The notes under the pieces: model-generated
Databases searched by the model: none
What the model was told of the DNA's origin: nothing
Seen by the model: only the letters and a program-made list of their open reading frames with translations
NCBI GenBank assembly: GCA_903847205.1
Contig: CAINDA010000058.1
Span: 25,231-89,230 of the forward strand
Reading direction: 5' to 3'
DNA: 64,000 bases
From: an uncultured Bacteroidota bacterium
Lineage (GTDB): Bacteria > Bacteroidota > Bacteroidia > 2-12-FULL-35-15
Translations under genes and position numbers: made by a program
In this document: positions 45,755 to 55,603 of the stretch, piece by piece
Position numbering within the stretch: the first letter of the stretch is position 1
Layout: every line of letters begins with the position of its first letter

Positions 45755-46291
45755 ATGATAAAGCCCCGAATCATTTTAGATAGTAAGCACTTTGAAATTA
45801 CCATTACCCGGCTTTGCTATCAATTAATTGAAGCACACAACGATTTTTCTGATACTGTAATAGTAGGTCTTCAGCCAAGGGGCATCTTTCTTGCACGTCA
45901 AATCCAAAAAAAACTGGCTTCTATTTTAAAGAACAAAAATATACAGTGCGGGAGCCTGGACATTACTTTTTACCGCGATGATTTCCGTCAGAAAGAATTA
46001 GTGCCTAATACCACCGAAATAGATTTTATTGTAGAAAATAAAAATGTGATATTGGTAGATGATGTGTTGTTTACAGGCCGTACAATTAGAGCGGGACTAG
46101 ATGCCATGCTGGCTTTCGGGAGACCGAAAGATGTTGAACTGCTGGTATTAATTGACCGCAGATTGAGCAGGCATCTGCCTATTCAGGCAAAATATATTGG
46201 TAAAACAATTGATTCTATTGTATCTGAAAAAGTGAAGGTGGAATGGAAAGAAACTGATGGTTTCAATAGAGTAACTTTAATAGGTGTTTAA
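45755..46291 (+). CDS. pyrR: PyrR family pyrimidine regulator / uracil phosphoribosyltransferase
   Basis: 178 residues, type I phosphoribosyltransferase fold. The PRPP-binding loop is VILVDDVLFTGRTIRAG (~residues 97-113), and PyrR-specific segments are LDITFYRDDFRQKELVP and LVLIDRRLSRHLPIQAKYIGKTIDSI. In Firmicutes PyrR binds pyr mRNA in response to UMP and also has weak uracil phosphoribosyltransferase activity; the regulatory role here is inferred. pyrB follows after 143 bp that are mostly an inverted repeat. Confidence 0.92.
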   Translation: MIKPRIILDSKHFEITITRLCYQLIEAHNDFSDTVIVGLQPRGIFLARQIQKKLASILKNKNIQCGSLDITFYRDDFRQKELVPNTTEIDFIVENKNVILVDDVLFTGRTIRAGLDAMLAFGRPKDVELLVLIDRRLSRHLPIQAKYIGKTIDSIVSEKVKVEWKETDGFNRVTLIGV

Positions 46292-46414
46292 GTGTTCAAG
46301 TGTTCATGTGTTTTAGTGCGCGGGTTATAGTTCCCTGTTAAGCCAGCTGATGAGCAGCCATTACTTAATACAAAAATACCCCAAACACCAAAACACATGA
46401 ACACCAAAACACTT
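46290..46414. repeat. Inverted repeat with 25-bp arms between pyrR and pyrB
   Basis: Left arm 46290-46314 (AAGTGTTCAAGTGTTCATGT...) and right arm 46390-46414 are reverse complements except for a short mismatched block. The repeated words GTGTT and AACAC continue on both sides. The left arm overlaps the pyrR stop region. It could terminate or attenuate transcription into pyrB, or be a dispersed element. Confidence 0.75.
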
Positions 46415-46434
46415 AAATACTAAAACACTTTGCA

Positions 46435-47358
46435 ATGACTAAATTAAGTACTAAGCATTTACTAGGCATTAAGGACATTACTCTTGCTGATATCAATTTA
46501 ATATTAAGCACAGCACAAAGCTTCAAAGAAGTAATCAACCGCCCTATTAAAAAAGTACCTTCCTTACGTGACATTACAATTGCAAATTTATTTTTCGAAA
46601 ATTCCACGCGTACAAAACTTTCATTTGAATTGGCTGAAAAGCGCCTCAGTGCTGATGTTGTTAATTTTTCTTCATCTTCATCCTCTGTAAAAAAAGGCGA
46701 AACACTGATTGATACAGTTAATAATATTTTAGCTATGAAAGTGGATATGGTTGTAATGCGGCATCCAAACCCAGGTGCAGCCGCATTTTTATCAAAACAT
46801 GTAAATGCGAAAATCATAAATGCAGGTGACGGCGCTCATGAACATCCTACCCAGGCCTTACTTGATGCCTTTTCAATTAAAGAGAAGCTTGGAAATATTA
46901 AAGGAAAAAAGATAGCAATTGTCGGCGATATTCTCCATTCACGGGTTGCACTTTCAAATATATTCTGCCTGCAGAAATTGGGCGCTGATGTGATGGTATG
47001 CGGTCCGACAACCTTAATGCCTAAATATATCAGCAGCCTTGGGGTAAAGGTAGAACACAATTTGCAAAAAACTCTTGAATGGTGTGATGCAGCCAATATG
47101 CTGCGCATTCAGTTAGAGCGGCAAGAAATTAAGTACTTCCCTTCTCTTCGTGAATATACTATGCTCTTTGGTTTAAACAAAGAACTGCTTGATTCGCTTT
47201 CTAAAAAAATTATTATAATGCATCCGGGACCTATAAACCGTGGTGTTGAAATTACCAGCGATGTTGCGGACAGCAGCCAGAGTATTATTCTGGAGCAGGT
47301 AGAAAATGGAGTAGCAGTGCGGATGGCAGTACTTTTTTTACTGGCTGGAAGAAATTAA
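46435..47358 (+). CDS. pyrB: Aspartate carbamoyltransferase catalytic subunit
   Basis: 307 residues. Condenses carbamoyl phosphate and aspartate, the committed step of pyrimidine synthesis. Carbamoyl-phosphate loop FENSTRTKLSFE, then HPTQALLDAF and the aspartate-domain ending HPGPINRGVEI. No pyrI regulatory chain gene follows. Ends at a strong bidirectional terminator. Confidence 0.97.
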   Translation: MTKLSTKHLLGIKDITLADINLILSTAQSFKEVINRPIKKVPSLRDITIANLFFENSTRTKLSFELAEKRLSADVVNFSSSSSSVKKGETLIDTVNNILAMKVDMVVMRHPNPGAAAFLSKHVNAKIINAGDGAHEHPTQALLDAFSIKEKLGNIKGKKIAIVGDILHSRVALSNIFCLQKLGADVMVCGPTTLMPKYISSLGVKVEHNLQKTLEWCDAANMLRIQLERQEIKYFPSLREYTMLFGLNKELLDSLSKKIIIMHPGPINRGVEITSDVADSSQSIILEQVENGVAVRMAVLFLLAGRN

Positions 47359-47378
47359 ATTGTGTTTTCAATAAAACA

Positions 47379-47415
47379 TTAGCCCTGTCAGATTTTAAAA
47401 ACCTGACAGGGCTAA
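47379..47415. terminator. Bidirectional terminator, CCTGACAGG palindrome family
   Basis: Arms TTAGCCCTGTCAG and CTGACAGGGCTAA around an A/T-rich loop, between the converging pyrB and parE genes. Confidence 0.85.
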
Positions 47416-47443
47416 TTAGTATAAAAATTATCGGGATATAAAT

Positions 47444-49294
47444 TTATTGCACAGCCAAATCCTTCTCCACTTTCAAGTTTTCAATAATAAAATCTTGGCG
47501 TTCGGGTGTGTTTTTGCCCATGTAATAACTCAGCAGATCAACAATAGTTCTGTCTTTACCAATAATAACGGGCTCTTTGCGGATATCTTTGCCGATGAAT
47601 AATTTAAATTCGTCCGGCGAAATTTCACCTAAACCTTTAAACCGTGTTATTTCGGGCTTAACTCCAAGTTTCTCAATTGCATTTCTTCTTTCAGTTTCGC
47701 TGTAACAGTATATTGTTTCTTTTTTATTCCGGACACGGAACAAGGGCGTCTGCAATATATACACATGTCCGTTTTTTACGAGATCAGGAAAAAACTGAAG
47801 AAAAAAAGTAAGCAGCAGCAATCGGATGTGCATACCGTCAACATCAGCATCTGTGGCAACCACAATATTATTGTAACGTAAATTTTCTATGCCGTCTTCA
47901 ATATTTAATGCAGCCTGTAAAAGGTTAAATTCTTCGTTTTCGTAAACAATTTTTTTTGTTAAACCGAAGGCGTTTAAAGGTTTTCCTTTAAGGCTGAACA
48001 CCGCCTGTGTATTCACATCACGTGTTTTTGTTATGGAACCGCTTGCTGAATCGCCCTCACAGATAAATAAAGTAGTATCTAATCTGCGTTCATCATTCGA
48101 TGTTTTATGAATGCGGCAGTCGCGAAGTTTTTTATTGTGCAGGTTTGATTTTTTTGCGCGGTCTCTTGCAAGTTTCTGAATTCCCTGTAAATCCTTACGC
48201 TCACGCTCATTCTGAAGGATTTTTTGAAGTATAGCCTGAGCTGTTTCCGGATTTTTATGAAGAAAGTTATCAAACTCGCTCTTTAAAAAATCTCCGACAA
48301 AAGCCTTTACCGAAGGGCCTTTAGGACCGATTTCCTGAGACCCTAATTTAGTTTTTGTCTGCGATTCAAAAATTGGTTCCTGAACTTTTATGCTGATAGC
48401 TGCAATAATTGAAGTGCGCACATCAACTGCTTCAAAATCTTTTTTGAAAAAATCGCGGATGGTTTTTACAACAGCTTCGCGGAAAGCGCCTTGGTGCGTG
48501 CCTCCCTGGGTTGTATGCTGCCCGTTTACAAATGAATAATATTCTTCGCCGTACTGCTGGCTGCTATGAGTTATTGCCACTTCAATATCATACCCGTTTA
48601 AATGTACAATCGGATATAAAATAGATCCGGTAATAGTCTGCTGGAGCAAGTCAAGCAGACCATTTTCGGAATGAAACTTCTGACCGTTGTAATTGATAGT
48701 TAAGCCTTTGTTGAGATAGGCATAATTCCAAAGCATTTTTTCGACGTACTCATTCAGGAAATGAAAATTGCCGAATATTTTCTCGTCAGGAATAAATGTT
48801 ACCAGCGTACCTTTGCGAGCATCAGAGGGCATTATTTTTTCTTCCTTAGTAAGATTTCCTTCCGAAAAAACCGCCTCTTTAGTCTGTTCATCACGGAACG
48901 ACTGCACTTTAAAATAGCTGGATAATGCATTCACAGCCTTTGTTCCAACCCCGTTTAAACCAACAGATTTTTTAAACGCTTCTGAATCGTATTTTGCACC
49001 AGTGTTTATTTTAGAAACGACATCAACAACTTTTCCGAGCGGAATACCGCGTCCGTAGTCACGTACACGCACACTTTTGTCTTTAATTGTAATGTCAATA
49101 TTTTTGCCGGCACCCATTACAAACTCATCAATACAGTTATCAATGGTCTCTTTCAGAAGGATATAAATACCATCATCGGGTGATGAACCATCTCCTAATT
49201 TACCAATATACATACCCGGACGGATACGGATATGCTCATTCCACTCCAGTGTGCGGATGCTGTCTTCGTTATATTTTACTTCTTTTTCTGCCAT
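47444..49294 (-). CDS. parE: DNA topoisomerase IV subunit B
   Basis: ATPase subunit of type IIA topoisomerase. The start is set at ATG 49294 ([18 protein letters not shown]), where family similarity begins, giving 616 residues; an in-frame start 15 codons upstream is less likely. GHKL ATPase motifs: DNCIDEF and [23 protein letters not shown] and [35 protein letters not shown] and the length favour ParE over GyrB. parC is not in this window. The 325-bp divergent gap to rlmH is AT-rich with no confident promoter. Confidence 0.92.
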   Translation of the reverse strand: MAEKEVKYNEDSIRTLEWNEHIRIRPGMYIGKLGDGSSPDDGIYILLKETIDNCIDEFVMGAGKNIDITIKDKSVRVRDYGRGIPLGKVVDVVSKINTGAKYDSEAFKKSVGLNGVGTKAVNALSSYFKVQSFRDEQTKEAVFSEGNLTKEEKIMPSDARKGTLVTFIPDEKIFGNFHFLNEYVEKMLWNYAYLNKGLTINYNGQKFHSENGLLDLLQQTITGSILYPIVHLNGYDIEVAITHSSQQYGEEYYSFVNGQHTTQGGTHQGAFREAVVKTIRDFFKKDFEAVDVRTSIIAAISIKVQEPIFESQTKTKLGSQEIGPKGPSVKAFVGDFLKSEFDNFLHKNPETAQAILQKILQNERERKDLQGIQKLARDRAKKSNLHNKKLRDCRIHKTSNDERRLDTTLFICEGDSASGSITKTRDVNTQAVFSLKGKPLNAFGLTKKIVYENEEFNLLQAALNIEDGIENLRYNNIVVATDADVDGMHIRLLLLTFFLQFFPDLVKNGHVYILQTPLFRVRNKKETIYCYSETERRNAIEKLGVKPEITRFKGLGEISPDEFKLFIGKDIRKEPVIIGKDRTIVDLLSYYMGKNTPERQDFIIENLKVEKDLAVQ

Positions 49295-49619
49295 GTTTTT
49301 ATTTAATATTGGAAGCTGAGAAAAAATCTCAAATCCCATCTCTCAATCACATTATCTTATGCAATAAAAATTTGTTTTTTTATTTTTGAACGTGTAAAAT
49401 TAGTCTTTTCGCGTAAATTTCTGCTATATTTTTATTTTAATCGCTTTTTACAAACTCTTATTCGGCCGTAATCATCAATGTTATCAAGGTATTAGAATAA
49501 AATTTTAACAAATCAAATTCCTGAGAAAGAAAATTTTTCTCTCAAAGATTTGATGTTGTTTAAAGTTTGTAATTTTCAGGCTCCGAACTAATAAGCATTT
49601 GAAGCAGTATATCGTAAAT

Positions 49620-50093
49620 ATGAAAATCACCCTTATTTTAAATGGTAAAACCGAAGATGATTATATTGTAAATGGCTTTGCCATATATGAGCAGCGTTTA
49701 AGGCATTATCTACCTTTCGAAACAATTGTTATTCCTGCATTAAAAAATACAAAAGCCTTAAGTATTGAGCAGCAGAAGCAAAAAGAAGGAGAATTGATTT
49801 TAAAAAATATACAGTCTTCAGATAAATTATTGCTGCTTGATGAAAATGGCAAAGAATACAACTCTGTAAATTTTTCTGAATTTATTCAGCAGCAGATGAA
49901 TTCCGGCATTAAAAACCTTGTGTTTGTAATCGGCGGTCCGTATGGATTTTCGGATGAAATATATAAACGTGCGAATGGCAAAATTTCACTTTCAAAAATG
50001 ACTTTTTCACATCAGATGGTAAGATTATTTTTTGCTGAACAGCTCTACAGGGCGATGACGATTCTGAAGAACGAGCCTTATCATCACAGTTGA
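49620..50093 (+). CDS. rlmH: 23S rRNA (pseudouridine-1915-N3)-methyltransferase RlmH
   Basis: Start set at ATG 49620 (MKITLIL), giving 157 residues, the usual RlmH length; the frame extends 7 codons further upstream without family similarity. SPOUT fold with LLDENGKEYNSVNFSEFI, VFVIGGPYGFSDEI and LSKMTFSHQMVRLFFAEQLYRA. Methylates pseudouridine 1915 of 23S rRNA in assembled ribosomes. Confidence 0.95.
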   Translation: MKITLILNGKTEDDYIVNGFAIYEQRLRHYLPFETIVIPALKNTKALSIEQQKQKEGELILKNIQSSDKLLLLDENGKEYNSVNFSEFIQQQMNSGIKNLVFVIGGPYGFSDEIYKRANGKISLSKMTFSHQMVRLFFAEQLYRAMTILKNEPYHHS

Positions 50094-50202
50094 TTTGGAA
50101 CATCCATGTCAGGTCAAAAAAATATCCTTATAAACTATATTTATTCTAAGGTTTCTTTTGAAAACACTTCTTTTAAAAACGTTTAATTTTATCAATTATT
50201 GA

Positions 50203-50210
50203 TATATTTG
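50203..50210 (+). promoter_or_regulatory. TAnnTTTG promoter element for glyA
   Basis: TATATTTG, an exact match, 142 bp before the glyA ATG. Predicts a leader that contains the palindrome at 50274. Confidence 0.5.
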
Positions 50211-50273
50211 CCACGAATTATTTCAGACCTTTTGTTATAACAATTATTTAAAATTTAAATCCGCATCTGCATA

Positions 50274-50304
50274 CCCCTGACTGGGTTTTAAACCCTGTCA
50301 GGGG
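50274..50304 (+). promoter_or_regulatory. Leader hairpin upstream of glyA, CCTGACAGG palindrome family
   Basis: 31-bp near-perfect palindrome with arms CCCCTGAC/GTCAGGGG and inner GGGTTT/AAACCC, 48 bp before glyA and downstream of the TATATTTG element. It would be the leader's main structure if that promoter is used. It may be an attenuator-like hairpin, a site, or only a dispersed repeat. Confidence 0.6.
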
Positions 50305-50352
50305 TGAAGAAAAAGAAAATATTATTTACTAAATATTAAACCATAACATACT

Positions 50353-51624
50353 ATGAAAAAAGATACTGTAATTTTTGATTTGATTGCCGAAGAAAAAAAA
50401 CGTCAGACTATCGGCATTGAACTTATCGCTTCTGAAAATTATGTGAGCGAACAAGTAATGAAAGCAATGGGTTCAGTGCTCACAAATAAATATGCAGAAG
50501 GACTTCCGGGAAAACGTTATTACGGCGGATGTGAAATTGTAGATCAGGTCGAGCAGATTGCTATTGACCGTGCAAAAAAATTATTTAATGCCGAATGGGT
50601 GAATGTACAGCCCCATTCAGGCGCTCAGGCGAATGCCGCAGTGATGTTAGGCGTTTTAAAACCGGGGGATAAAATTTTAGGATTTGACTTGTCCCACGGC
50701 GGGCATTTAACACATGGTTCTCCGGTTAATTTTTCAGGAAAACTTTATGTGCCAAGTTTTTATGGTGTAGAAGAAAAGACCGGAAGAGTTGATTTTGCTA
50801 AGATTGAAGCCATTGCTTTAAAAGAAAAACCAAAATTAATTATATGCGGTGCATCCTCCTATTCACGCGACTGGGATTATAAAAAACTTCGTAAGGCTGC
50901 CGATAAAGTTGGCGCACTGCTGATGGCTGACATATCGCATCCTTCAGGATTAATTTCAAGAGGATTGATGGCTGACCCTTTACCGCATTGCCACATCGTT
51001 ACAACGACTACTCACAAAACTCTTAGAGGCCCTCGCGGCGGAATGATAATGATGGGGAAAGATTTTCCAAATCCATGGGGAGAAAAAACATTGAAAGGCG
51101 AAATTAAAATGATGTCGGCAGTATTGGATTCAGCTGTTTTTCCTGGTACTCAGGGCGGACCGCTGGAGCATGTTATTGCAGCCAAAGCTGTTGCATTTGG
51201 TGAAGCGCTGGAAGAATCATACATGAAATACTGCATCCAGTTAATGAAAAATGCGAAATTAATGGCGCAGTGTTTTGTAGACAAAGGATACAAAGTTATT
51301 TCGGGAGGCACGGATAATCACTGTATGCTGATTGATTTGCGTTCTAAAAATTTAACAGGAAAATTAGCAGAAAATACACTTGTTAAAGCGGACATTACTG
51401 TAAATAAAAACATGGTTCCTTTTGATGATAAGTCACCGTTTGTTACTTCAGGTATCCGTGTCGGTACTGCAGCTATTACAACACGAGGCCTAAAAGAAAA
51501 ACATATCCCTAAAATAGTTGATTTTATTGATAAGGTATTGATGAATCATGAAAATGAAAAAGTTATCACCGACGTTCGCAAGGAGGTAAATAAGATGATG
51601 AAAGAGTTTCCGCTTTTTGCTTAA
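50353..51624 (+). CDS. glyA: Serine hydroxymethyltransferase
   Basis: 423-residue PLP enzyme converting serine and tetrahydrofolate to glycine and 5,10-methylenetetrahydrofolate. The PLP lysine is Lys222 in [14 protein letters not shown]. Other motifs: [35 protein letters not shown] and [10 protein letters not shown]. Standard length and start. Confidence 0.98.
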   Translation: MKKDTVIFDLIAEEKKRQTIGIELIASENYVSEQVMKAMGSVLTNKYAEGLPGKRYYGGCEIVDQVEQIAIDRAKKLFNAEWVNVQPHSGAQANAAVMLGVLKPGDKILGFDLSHGGHLTHGSPVNFSGKLYVPSFYGVEEKTGRVDFAKIEAIALKEKPKLIICGASSYSRDWDYKKLRKAADKVGALLMADISHPSGLISRGLMADPLPHCHIVTTTTHKTLRGPRGGMIMMGKDFPNPWGEKTLKGEIKMMSAVLDSAVFPGTQGGPLEHVIAAKAVAFGEALEESYMKYCIQLMKNAKLMAQCFVDKGYKVISGGTDNHCMLIDLRSKNLTGKLAENTLVKADITVNKNMVPFDDKSPFVTSGIRVGTAAITTRGLKEKHIPKIVDFIDKVLMNHENEKVITDVRKEVNKMMKEFPLFA

Positions 51625-51652
51625 TTTTTTTTGCAGACGCTTTAATGTTTAT

Positions 51653-51680
51653 AACAGCAGGTATTATGCCTGCTGTTTTT
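51653..51680 (+). terminator. Terminator of glyA
   Basis: Stem AACAGCAGG/CCTGCTGTT with TATTAT in the loop and a long T tail, ending directly at the stop codon of the converging NlpC/P60 gene. Confidence 0.9.
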
Positions 51681-52226
51681 TTATCGAACCCTGCCGCCTT
51701 TGTAAAAGAATTTTTTATAATAGGCTTCATCCAAATCATTAATGGTGACGCCCGTTTGAACTGAAGCATGTGCAAATTTATTGTTTCCGAGATAAATGCC
51801 TACATGAGAAATCTGTCCTTTTTTTATTTTAAAAAACAGTATATCGCCTTCCTGCAAGTCCACTTTTTCAATGGGTTTCACTGCTTTCCAGATGTCACCT
51901 GCTCCGCCGCTTAAATTTATGCAGTAAATATTTTTATACATCTCGTTCACAAAATCAGAACAGTCTATTCCTTTTTTTGTTCTGCCGGCATACTTGTAAG
52001 GTGTCCCGATCCATTCATAGACCTGCGAATACAGATAGGGAGAAACCGCCGAATCAGGCATCAGACAAAATGATTCATAATATTTCCAGTAAGGCTCCTT
52101 TTTAACTTTATGCCAGTGAATATGCTTATGAGTATGTTTATGTTTGGGAGCAGGTTTTTGTTTCTTTGTCTGAGCACAGATAAAAAACGGGATCAGCAAT
52201 AAAATAAATGTGATTCGGATTTTCAT
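51681..52226 (-). CDS. NlpC/P60 (C40) cell-wall peptidase, exported
   Basis: 181 residues: signal peptide (ends FFICAQ), a His/Lys-rich stretch at residues 28-40 (KHKHTHKHIHWHK), then the NlpC/P60 domain. Catalytic Cys89 in GIDCSDFV, His141 in ISHVGIYLG and a third polar residue around His153 (FAHAS). Family members cleave peptidoglycan peptide cross-links in the periplasm. The His-rich segment could bind metal, but that is inference. Confidence 0.93.
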   Translation of the reverse strand: MKIRITFILLLIPFFICAQTKKQKPAPKHKHTHKHIHWHKVKKEPYWKYYESFCLMPDSAVSPYLYSQVYEWIGTPYKYAGRTKKGIDCSDFVNEMYKNIYCINLSGGAGDIWKAVKPIEKVDLQEGDILFFKIKKGQISHVGIYLGNNKFAHASVQTGVTINDLDEAYYKKFFYKGGRVR

Positions 52227-52319
52227 TATCTCAAAGATATGAAAATAAAAAAGTATCGCTGCAAAAAAATCCCTTGGTAAAGGGGCATGGGGAGTAAAAT
52301 TGAGGCATCCGCGGAATAA

Positions 52320-52904
52320 TTACTTCTTTTCCAAAATAACAAACATCTCTCTCCCCTCCCTCGGCTTAATTGAATTGCGGCAATTTTCAAAAATTTTGAA
52401 ATTAAATTTCGGACTGAAGAATGCCTTATATTCTTCTTTGGACGCAGCAAAAGGAGGCTGTTCATTGTTTAAAGGAGCAGTAAAAAGAACCCCGGATAAT
52501 TTTCCAGAAGGCCTTAAAAGTTTGTACATCAGCTCAATGTATTTTAGCCGTGAGGATGGATGCAGCGCGCAAAAGAAGGTCTGTTCAAGTATTAAATCAT
52601 ATTTCCCTTTATGATCAAAAAAATCACCGAGAATTAAATTTTCTTTTGGAAAATCTGGCAGCCTTTTTTTTATATTTTCCAATGGTGCTTCTGAAATATC
52701 AATTACTGTGATGTTTTTAAACCCTTTGTTAAAAAGGTATTCAGCCTCATAAGCGTTGCCGGCGCCGGGAATTAAAATTGCTGCATCTTTATCCGTCAGA
52801 TGGTCGATGTATTCTTTTAAAGGTGTTGAGGGAGCGCCTAAATCCCAGCCTGTTTCATTATTTTGATAGCGTTCGGTCCAGAATTCTTTGTTGAATTGAT
52901 TCAT
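52320..52904 (-). CDS. SAM-dependent methyltransferase, thiopurine methyltransferase-like
   Basis: 194 residues. N-terminal FWTERYQNNETGWDLGAPSTPLKEYID and SAM-binding ILIPGAGNAYEAEYLFNKG followed by ITVIDIS, as in the TPMT/Chol methyltransferase family. EQTFFCALHPSSRLKYIE is also family-typical. Physiological substrate unknown; bacterial members often act on thiols, selenium or tellurium compounds. Confidence 0.9.
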   Translation of the reverse strand: MNQFNKEFWTERYQNNETGWDLGAPSTPLKEYIDHLTDKDAAILIPGAGNAYEAEYLFNKGFKNITVIDISEAPLENIKKRLPDFPKENLILGDFFDHKGKYDLILEQTFFCALHPSSRLKYIELMYKLLRPSGKLSGVLFTAPLNNEQPPFAASKEEYKAFFSPKFNFKIFENCRNSIKPREGREMFVILEKK

Positions 52905-53017
52905 TTAAATCTGATTTAAATTTTTATTTCTTCAAAATGTTTTTTTGCCTGAGGTGCAATGCCTGACAAAATCTGCAAATTATAAGCAATTACTTAACGT
53001 CAGTAATTTAGTAAATG

Positions 53018-55543
53018 CTAAAAGGCAAACTGGAAGCCAGCTTTAATGCCCCAGTTTTTTATACTATTGCCCGGGTTGACAATTGCGTAATTGTTTTTAT
53101 AAATGCTGTCGATATAAGTAAAGCGGTAAATGAAATCTATTTTAATAACATCCAAAATATTTTCAATGCCGATGTTTGCCTCGCAGTATGGCACTTTATC
53201 CATAACAGCAAAAGTATTATTGCTGTTAAAGTCTTTATTTTTTTCTGTTAAAGTGCCGTAAAACATATTTAAACCAAGTGCTTCGCGCAGATTCAATTTC
53301 TTAATCAATGGGATGCGGTTAAACAGCAATCCCATGAAATGGTGCTGCCAGTGGGCTTCAACATACTGATCGCTGACAAACTCGAAATAATTCATTTGAT
53401 TAAAAATGTTATTTGCCGAAATGGATGTTTCATTACCGCGCGGTATTTCAAGCAATGTAAAAGGTATCTGTGAAAACACTTTTCCCGCTCTAAGCAATAC
53501 CTGAGAAAACCCAAGAATAGACATTCTGAAGCGATCTGAGACTGATATGCTTGCTTTATGATAATTGAAATCGCCGTTAAGAAGCTGTTTGATGCCGAGT
53601 GTATAATTGATGTTTACTATCGGTGATTTATTATTGCCGAAGCTGATACGTTCCGTGCCGTTCTGCACATAGCGCTCCTTTGCAGAAAGCCGCGTATCAA
53701 ATAAAATTTCAGTGATTGAATAATTATGCTGCTGAAAAATGCTGAATTGATCACCGAAAGTAACCGGAAAAAGAGGAGCAGTCCGGATATTTTGAAATGT
53801 AATTTTCGCGCTGATCCCAGTATTAAAGTCTTTTTCATACCAGATGCGGCTTTCTTTTTTGCGGATCAATTTTGAAATATTTCCGATCTGTGAAATGGTA
53901 TTAAATAAATTATTAGAAGGCTGCCCTAAATTCATACTGTTGGAATAATTATAGTTTGTTCCTATCTGATCAATGTCATCACGGTACTGGATGCCAACTT
54001 TGCTCCATGGATAGCGGGTGATAATCCGCTCGAGCTGCAAATTATATTTAAATTTTTCATCGAGGAAGCCGTAAGCGCCATAACCTCGTATCACCCAGTT
54101 CTCATTAAATTTTGAATTGGTTCTGAAACCTAATTTAATCCGATTACCTTCGTACTCATTGTATGCATACGATTGGATATAATGCCCGAAATCAACCGGG
54201 CCGATATCCTTATAGCCAGAGGCTAGGAAATACAATACATCTACCGAATTTTTAACAACAGGAATATTACGCAGCGTATCGATCATATTGTATGACTGCG
54301 CTTCAGAGGGTGTTAATTGTTTGGGTCTTTCTTTTATCCAATATGCGGAATCCTTTGTAATGGCATCTTCCGCAAATTGAAGTTTGGTTTCATAAAAGTT
54401 TTTTTCTTTCGATTTGTTAACAATAAAATATCTGTTGCAGTTATAAACATGAACAATCATGCTCACCAGCCTTTTTGTAATTTTAGCATAATCAATCATT
54501 ACGTGTGTCTGAGTGGGAACCCATGGGCCGGCAGTTGTAGGGATAAGCTGCTGCTGTATGCGTGCGCGGTCAACCAGGTTAAAATTAACATCTTTGGTAA
54601 TTTCCAAATCAAGCTGCTTAACAGCGAAGGTGGTATCAGTGATCCACAAGGTGCCGGTGTAAGCTAAATCTTTTTTATTTTTTGGATGTACATCTACTCG
54701 GTAACATTTTGTGCTGTCGATAAACATGCTATCGATTAATGCGTAATTATAAAACAGCAAAGCGTTATCTGCAATGGGCGAAAGAAAATCTTTCCCCTGC
54801 ATCGGAACATTATTATTGGAAAAATTATAATTCTGAAAGTCTGTTCCGGTAAGCTGGGAAACGGCACTGCCGTCCTTCATTCCCACAAATTTAACGATGA
54901 CAGCATTTACGTTCTCCCGCTTCTTTTTAGCGGAATTGCAGTAATAAATTTCTGAAATCACTTCACTCATTCCAGCAGGCAGGCTGGAGGAATGTTCTGC
55001 TCCGGAAAGACGGTCAATGCTGTCCCACATGGCAGTGACCGGACGAAAGATTTTTCTTTTCCGCATCCGTTCTGATATATTATCAATAGCAGCTTCCTGC
55101 TTGGTATAGCTTACAAACTGAACCGATTCAAGATTATCCCTGTTGTATTTTGATTTGTTGTGAATCGCATTTTTGATAATACGAATGGCAGGATTAATCC
55201 CAGGCTTTACTTCAACAGTACTGAGGGTAAGTGCTTCTGGGCTTAAAAGAAAATTAATAATCTGTGTCTGGCCTTTTTTTACTGCTTTGGCTTTTGACTG
55301 ATAACCAATCTGAGATATATAAATAGAATCTTTAGGTGTTTTGGTTTTTATGCTGTAGATGCCGTCAAAATCAGTAACCGTACCAACAAGAGTTCCTTTG
55401 AAAAAAATATTAACAAAGGGAATACCGCTGTTAGATTCAGCTTCGGTAACCCTTCCTGTTATAATGGTTTCTTGCTGGGCTTTAAGCTGGAGACTTAAAA
55501 CTAAAAAGAAAAAAAATAGGTTAGCTGCTTTTTTTAAAAACAT
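53018..55543 (-). CDS. DUF5686 outer-membrane protein with carboxypeptidase-regulatory-like domain
   Basis: 841 residues. Signal peptide (ends LQLKAQ), a CarboxypepD_reg-like beta-sandwich at ~25-105 (GRVTEAESNSGIPFVNIFFKGTLVGTVTDFDGIYSI), then the DUF5686 region, and a C-terminal beta-barrel-like part ending in the aromatic residue of GFQFAF, typical of outer-membrane barrels. The domain order resembles TonB-dependent receptors, but no plug domain is seen. Function unknown in the family. rlmD lies 60 bp upstream on the same strand. Confidence 0.88.
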   Translation of the reverse strand: MFLKKAANLFFFFLVLSLQLKAQQETIITGRVTEAESNSGIPFVNIFFKGTLVGTVTDFDGIYSIKTKTPKDSIYISQIGYQSKAKAVKKGQTQIINFLLSPEALTLSTVEVKPGINPAIRIIKNAIHNKSKYNRDNLESVQFVSYTKQEAAIDNISERMRKRKIFRPVTAMWDSIDRLSGAEHSSSLPAGMSEVISEIYYCNSAKKKRENVNAVIVKFVGMKDGSAVSQLTGTDFQNYNFSNNNVPMQGKDFLSPIADNALLFYNYALIDSMFIDSTKCYRVDVHPKNKKDLAYTGTLWITDTTFAVKQLDLEITKDVNFNLVDRARIQQQLIPTTAGPWVPTQTHVMIDYAKITKRLVSMIVHVYNCNRYFIVNKSKEKNFYETKLQFAEDAITKDSAYWIKERPKQLTPSEAQSYNMIDTLRNIPVVKNSVDVLYFLASGYKDIGPVDFGHYIQSYAYNEYEGNRIKLGFRTNSKFNENWVIRGYGAYGFLDEKFKYNLQLERIITRYPWSKVGIQYRDDIDQIGTNYNYSNSMNLGQPSNNLFNTISQIGNISKLIRKKESRIWYEKDFNTGISAKITFQNIRTAPLFPVTFGDQFSIFQQHNYSITEILFDTRLSAKERYVQNGTERISFGNNKSPIVNINYTLGIKQLLNGDFNYHKASISVSDRFRMSILGFSQVLLRAGKVFSQIPFTLLEIPRGNETSISANNIFNQMNYFEFVSDQYVEAHWQHHFMGLLFNRIPLIKKLNLREALGLNMFYGTLTEKNKDFNSNNTFAVMDKVPYCEANIGIENILDVIKIDFIYRFTYIDSIYKNNYAIVNPGNSIKNWGIKAGFQFAF

Positions 55544-55603
55544 TGATTTGTTTAACGAACGAAAATAAATGCTTCAGTTTTATTATTGCTTCAATTAATA
55601 ATT

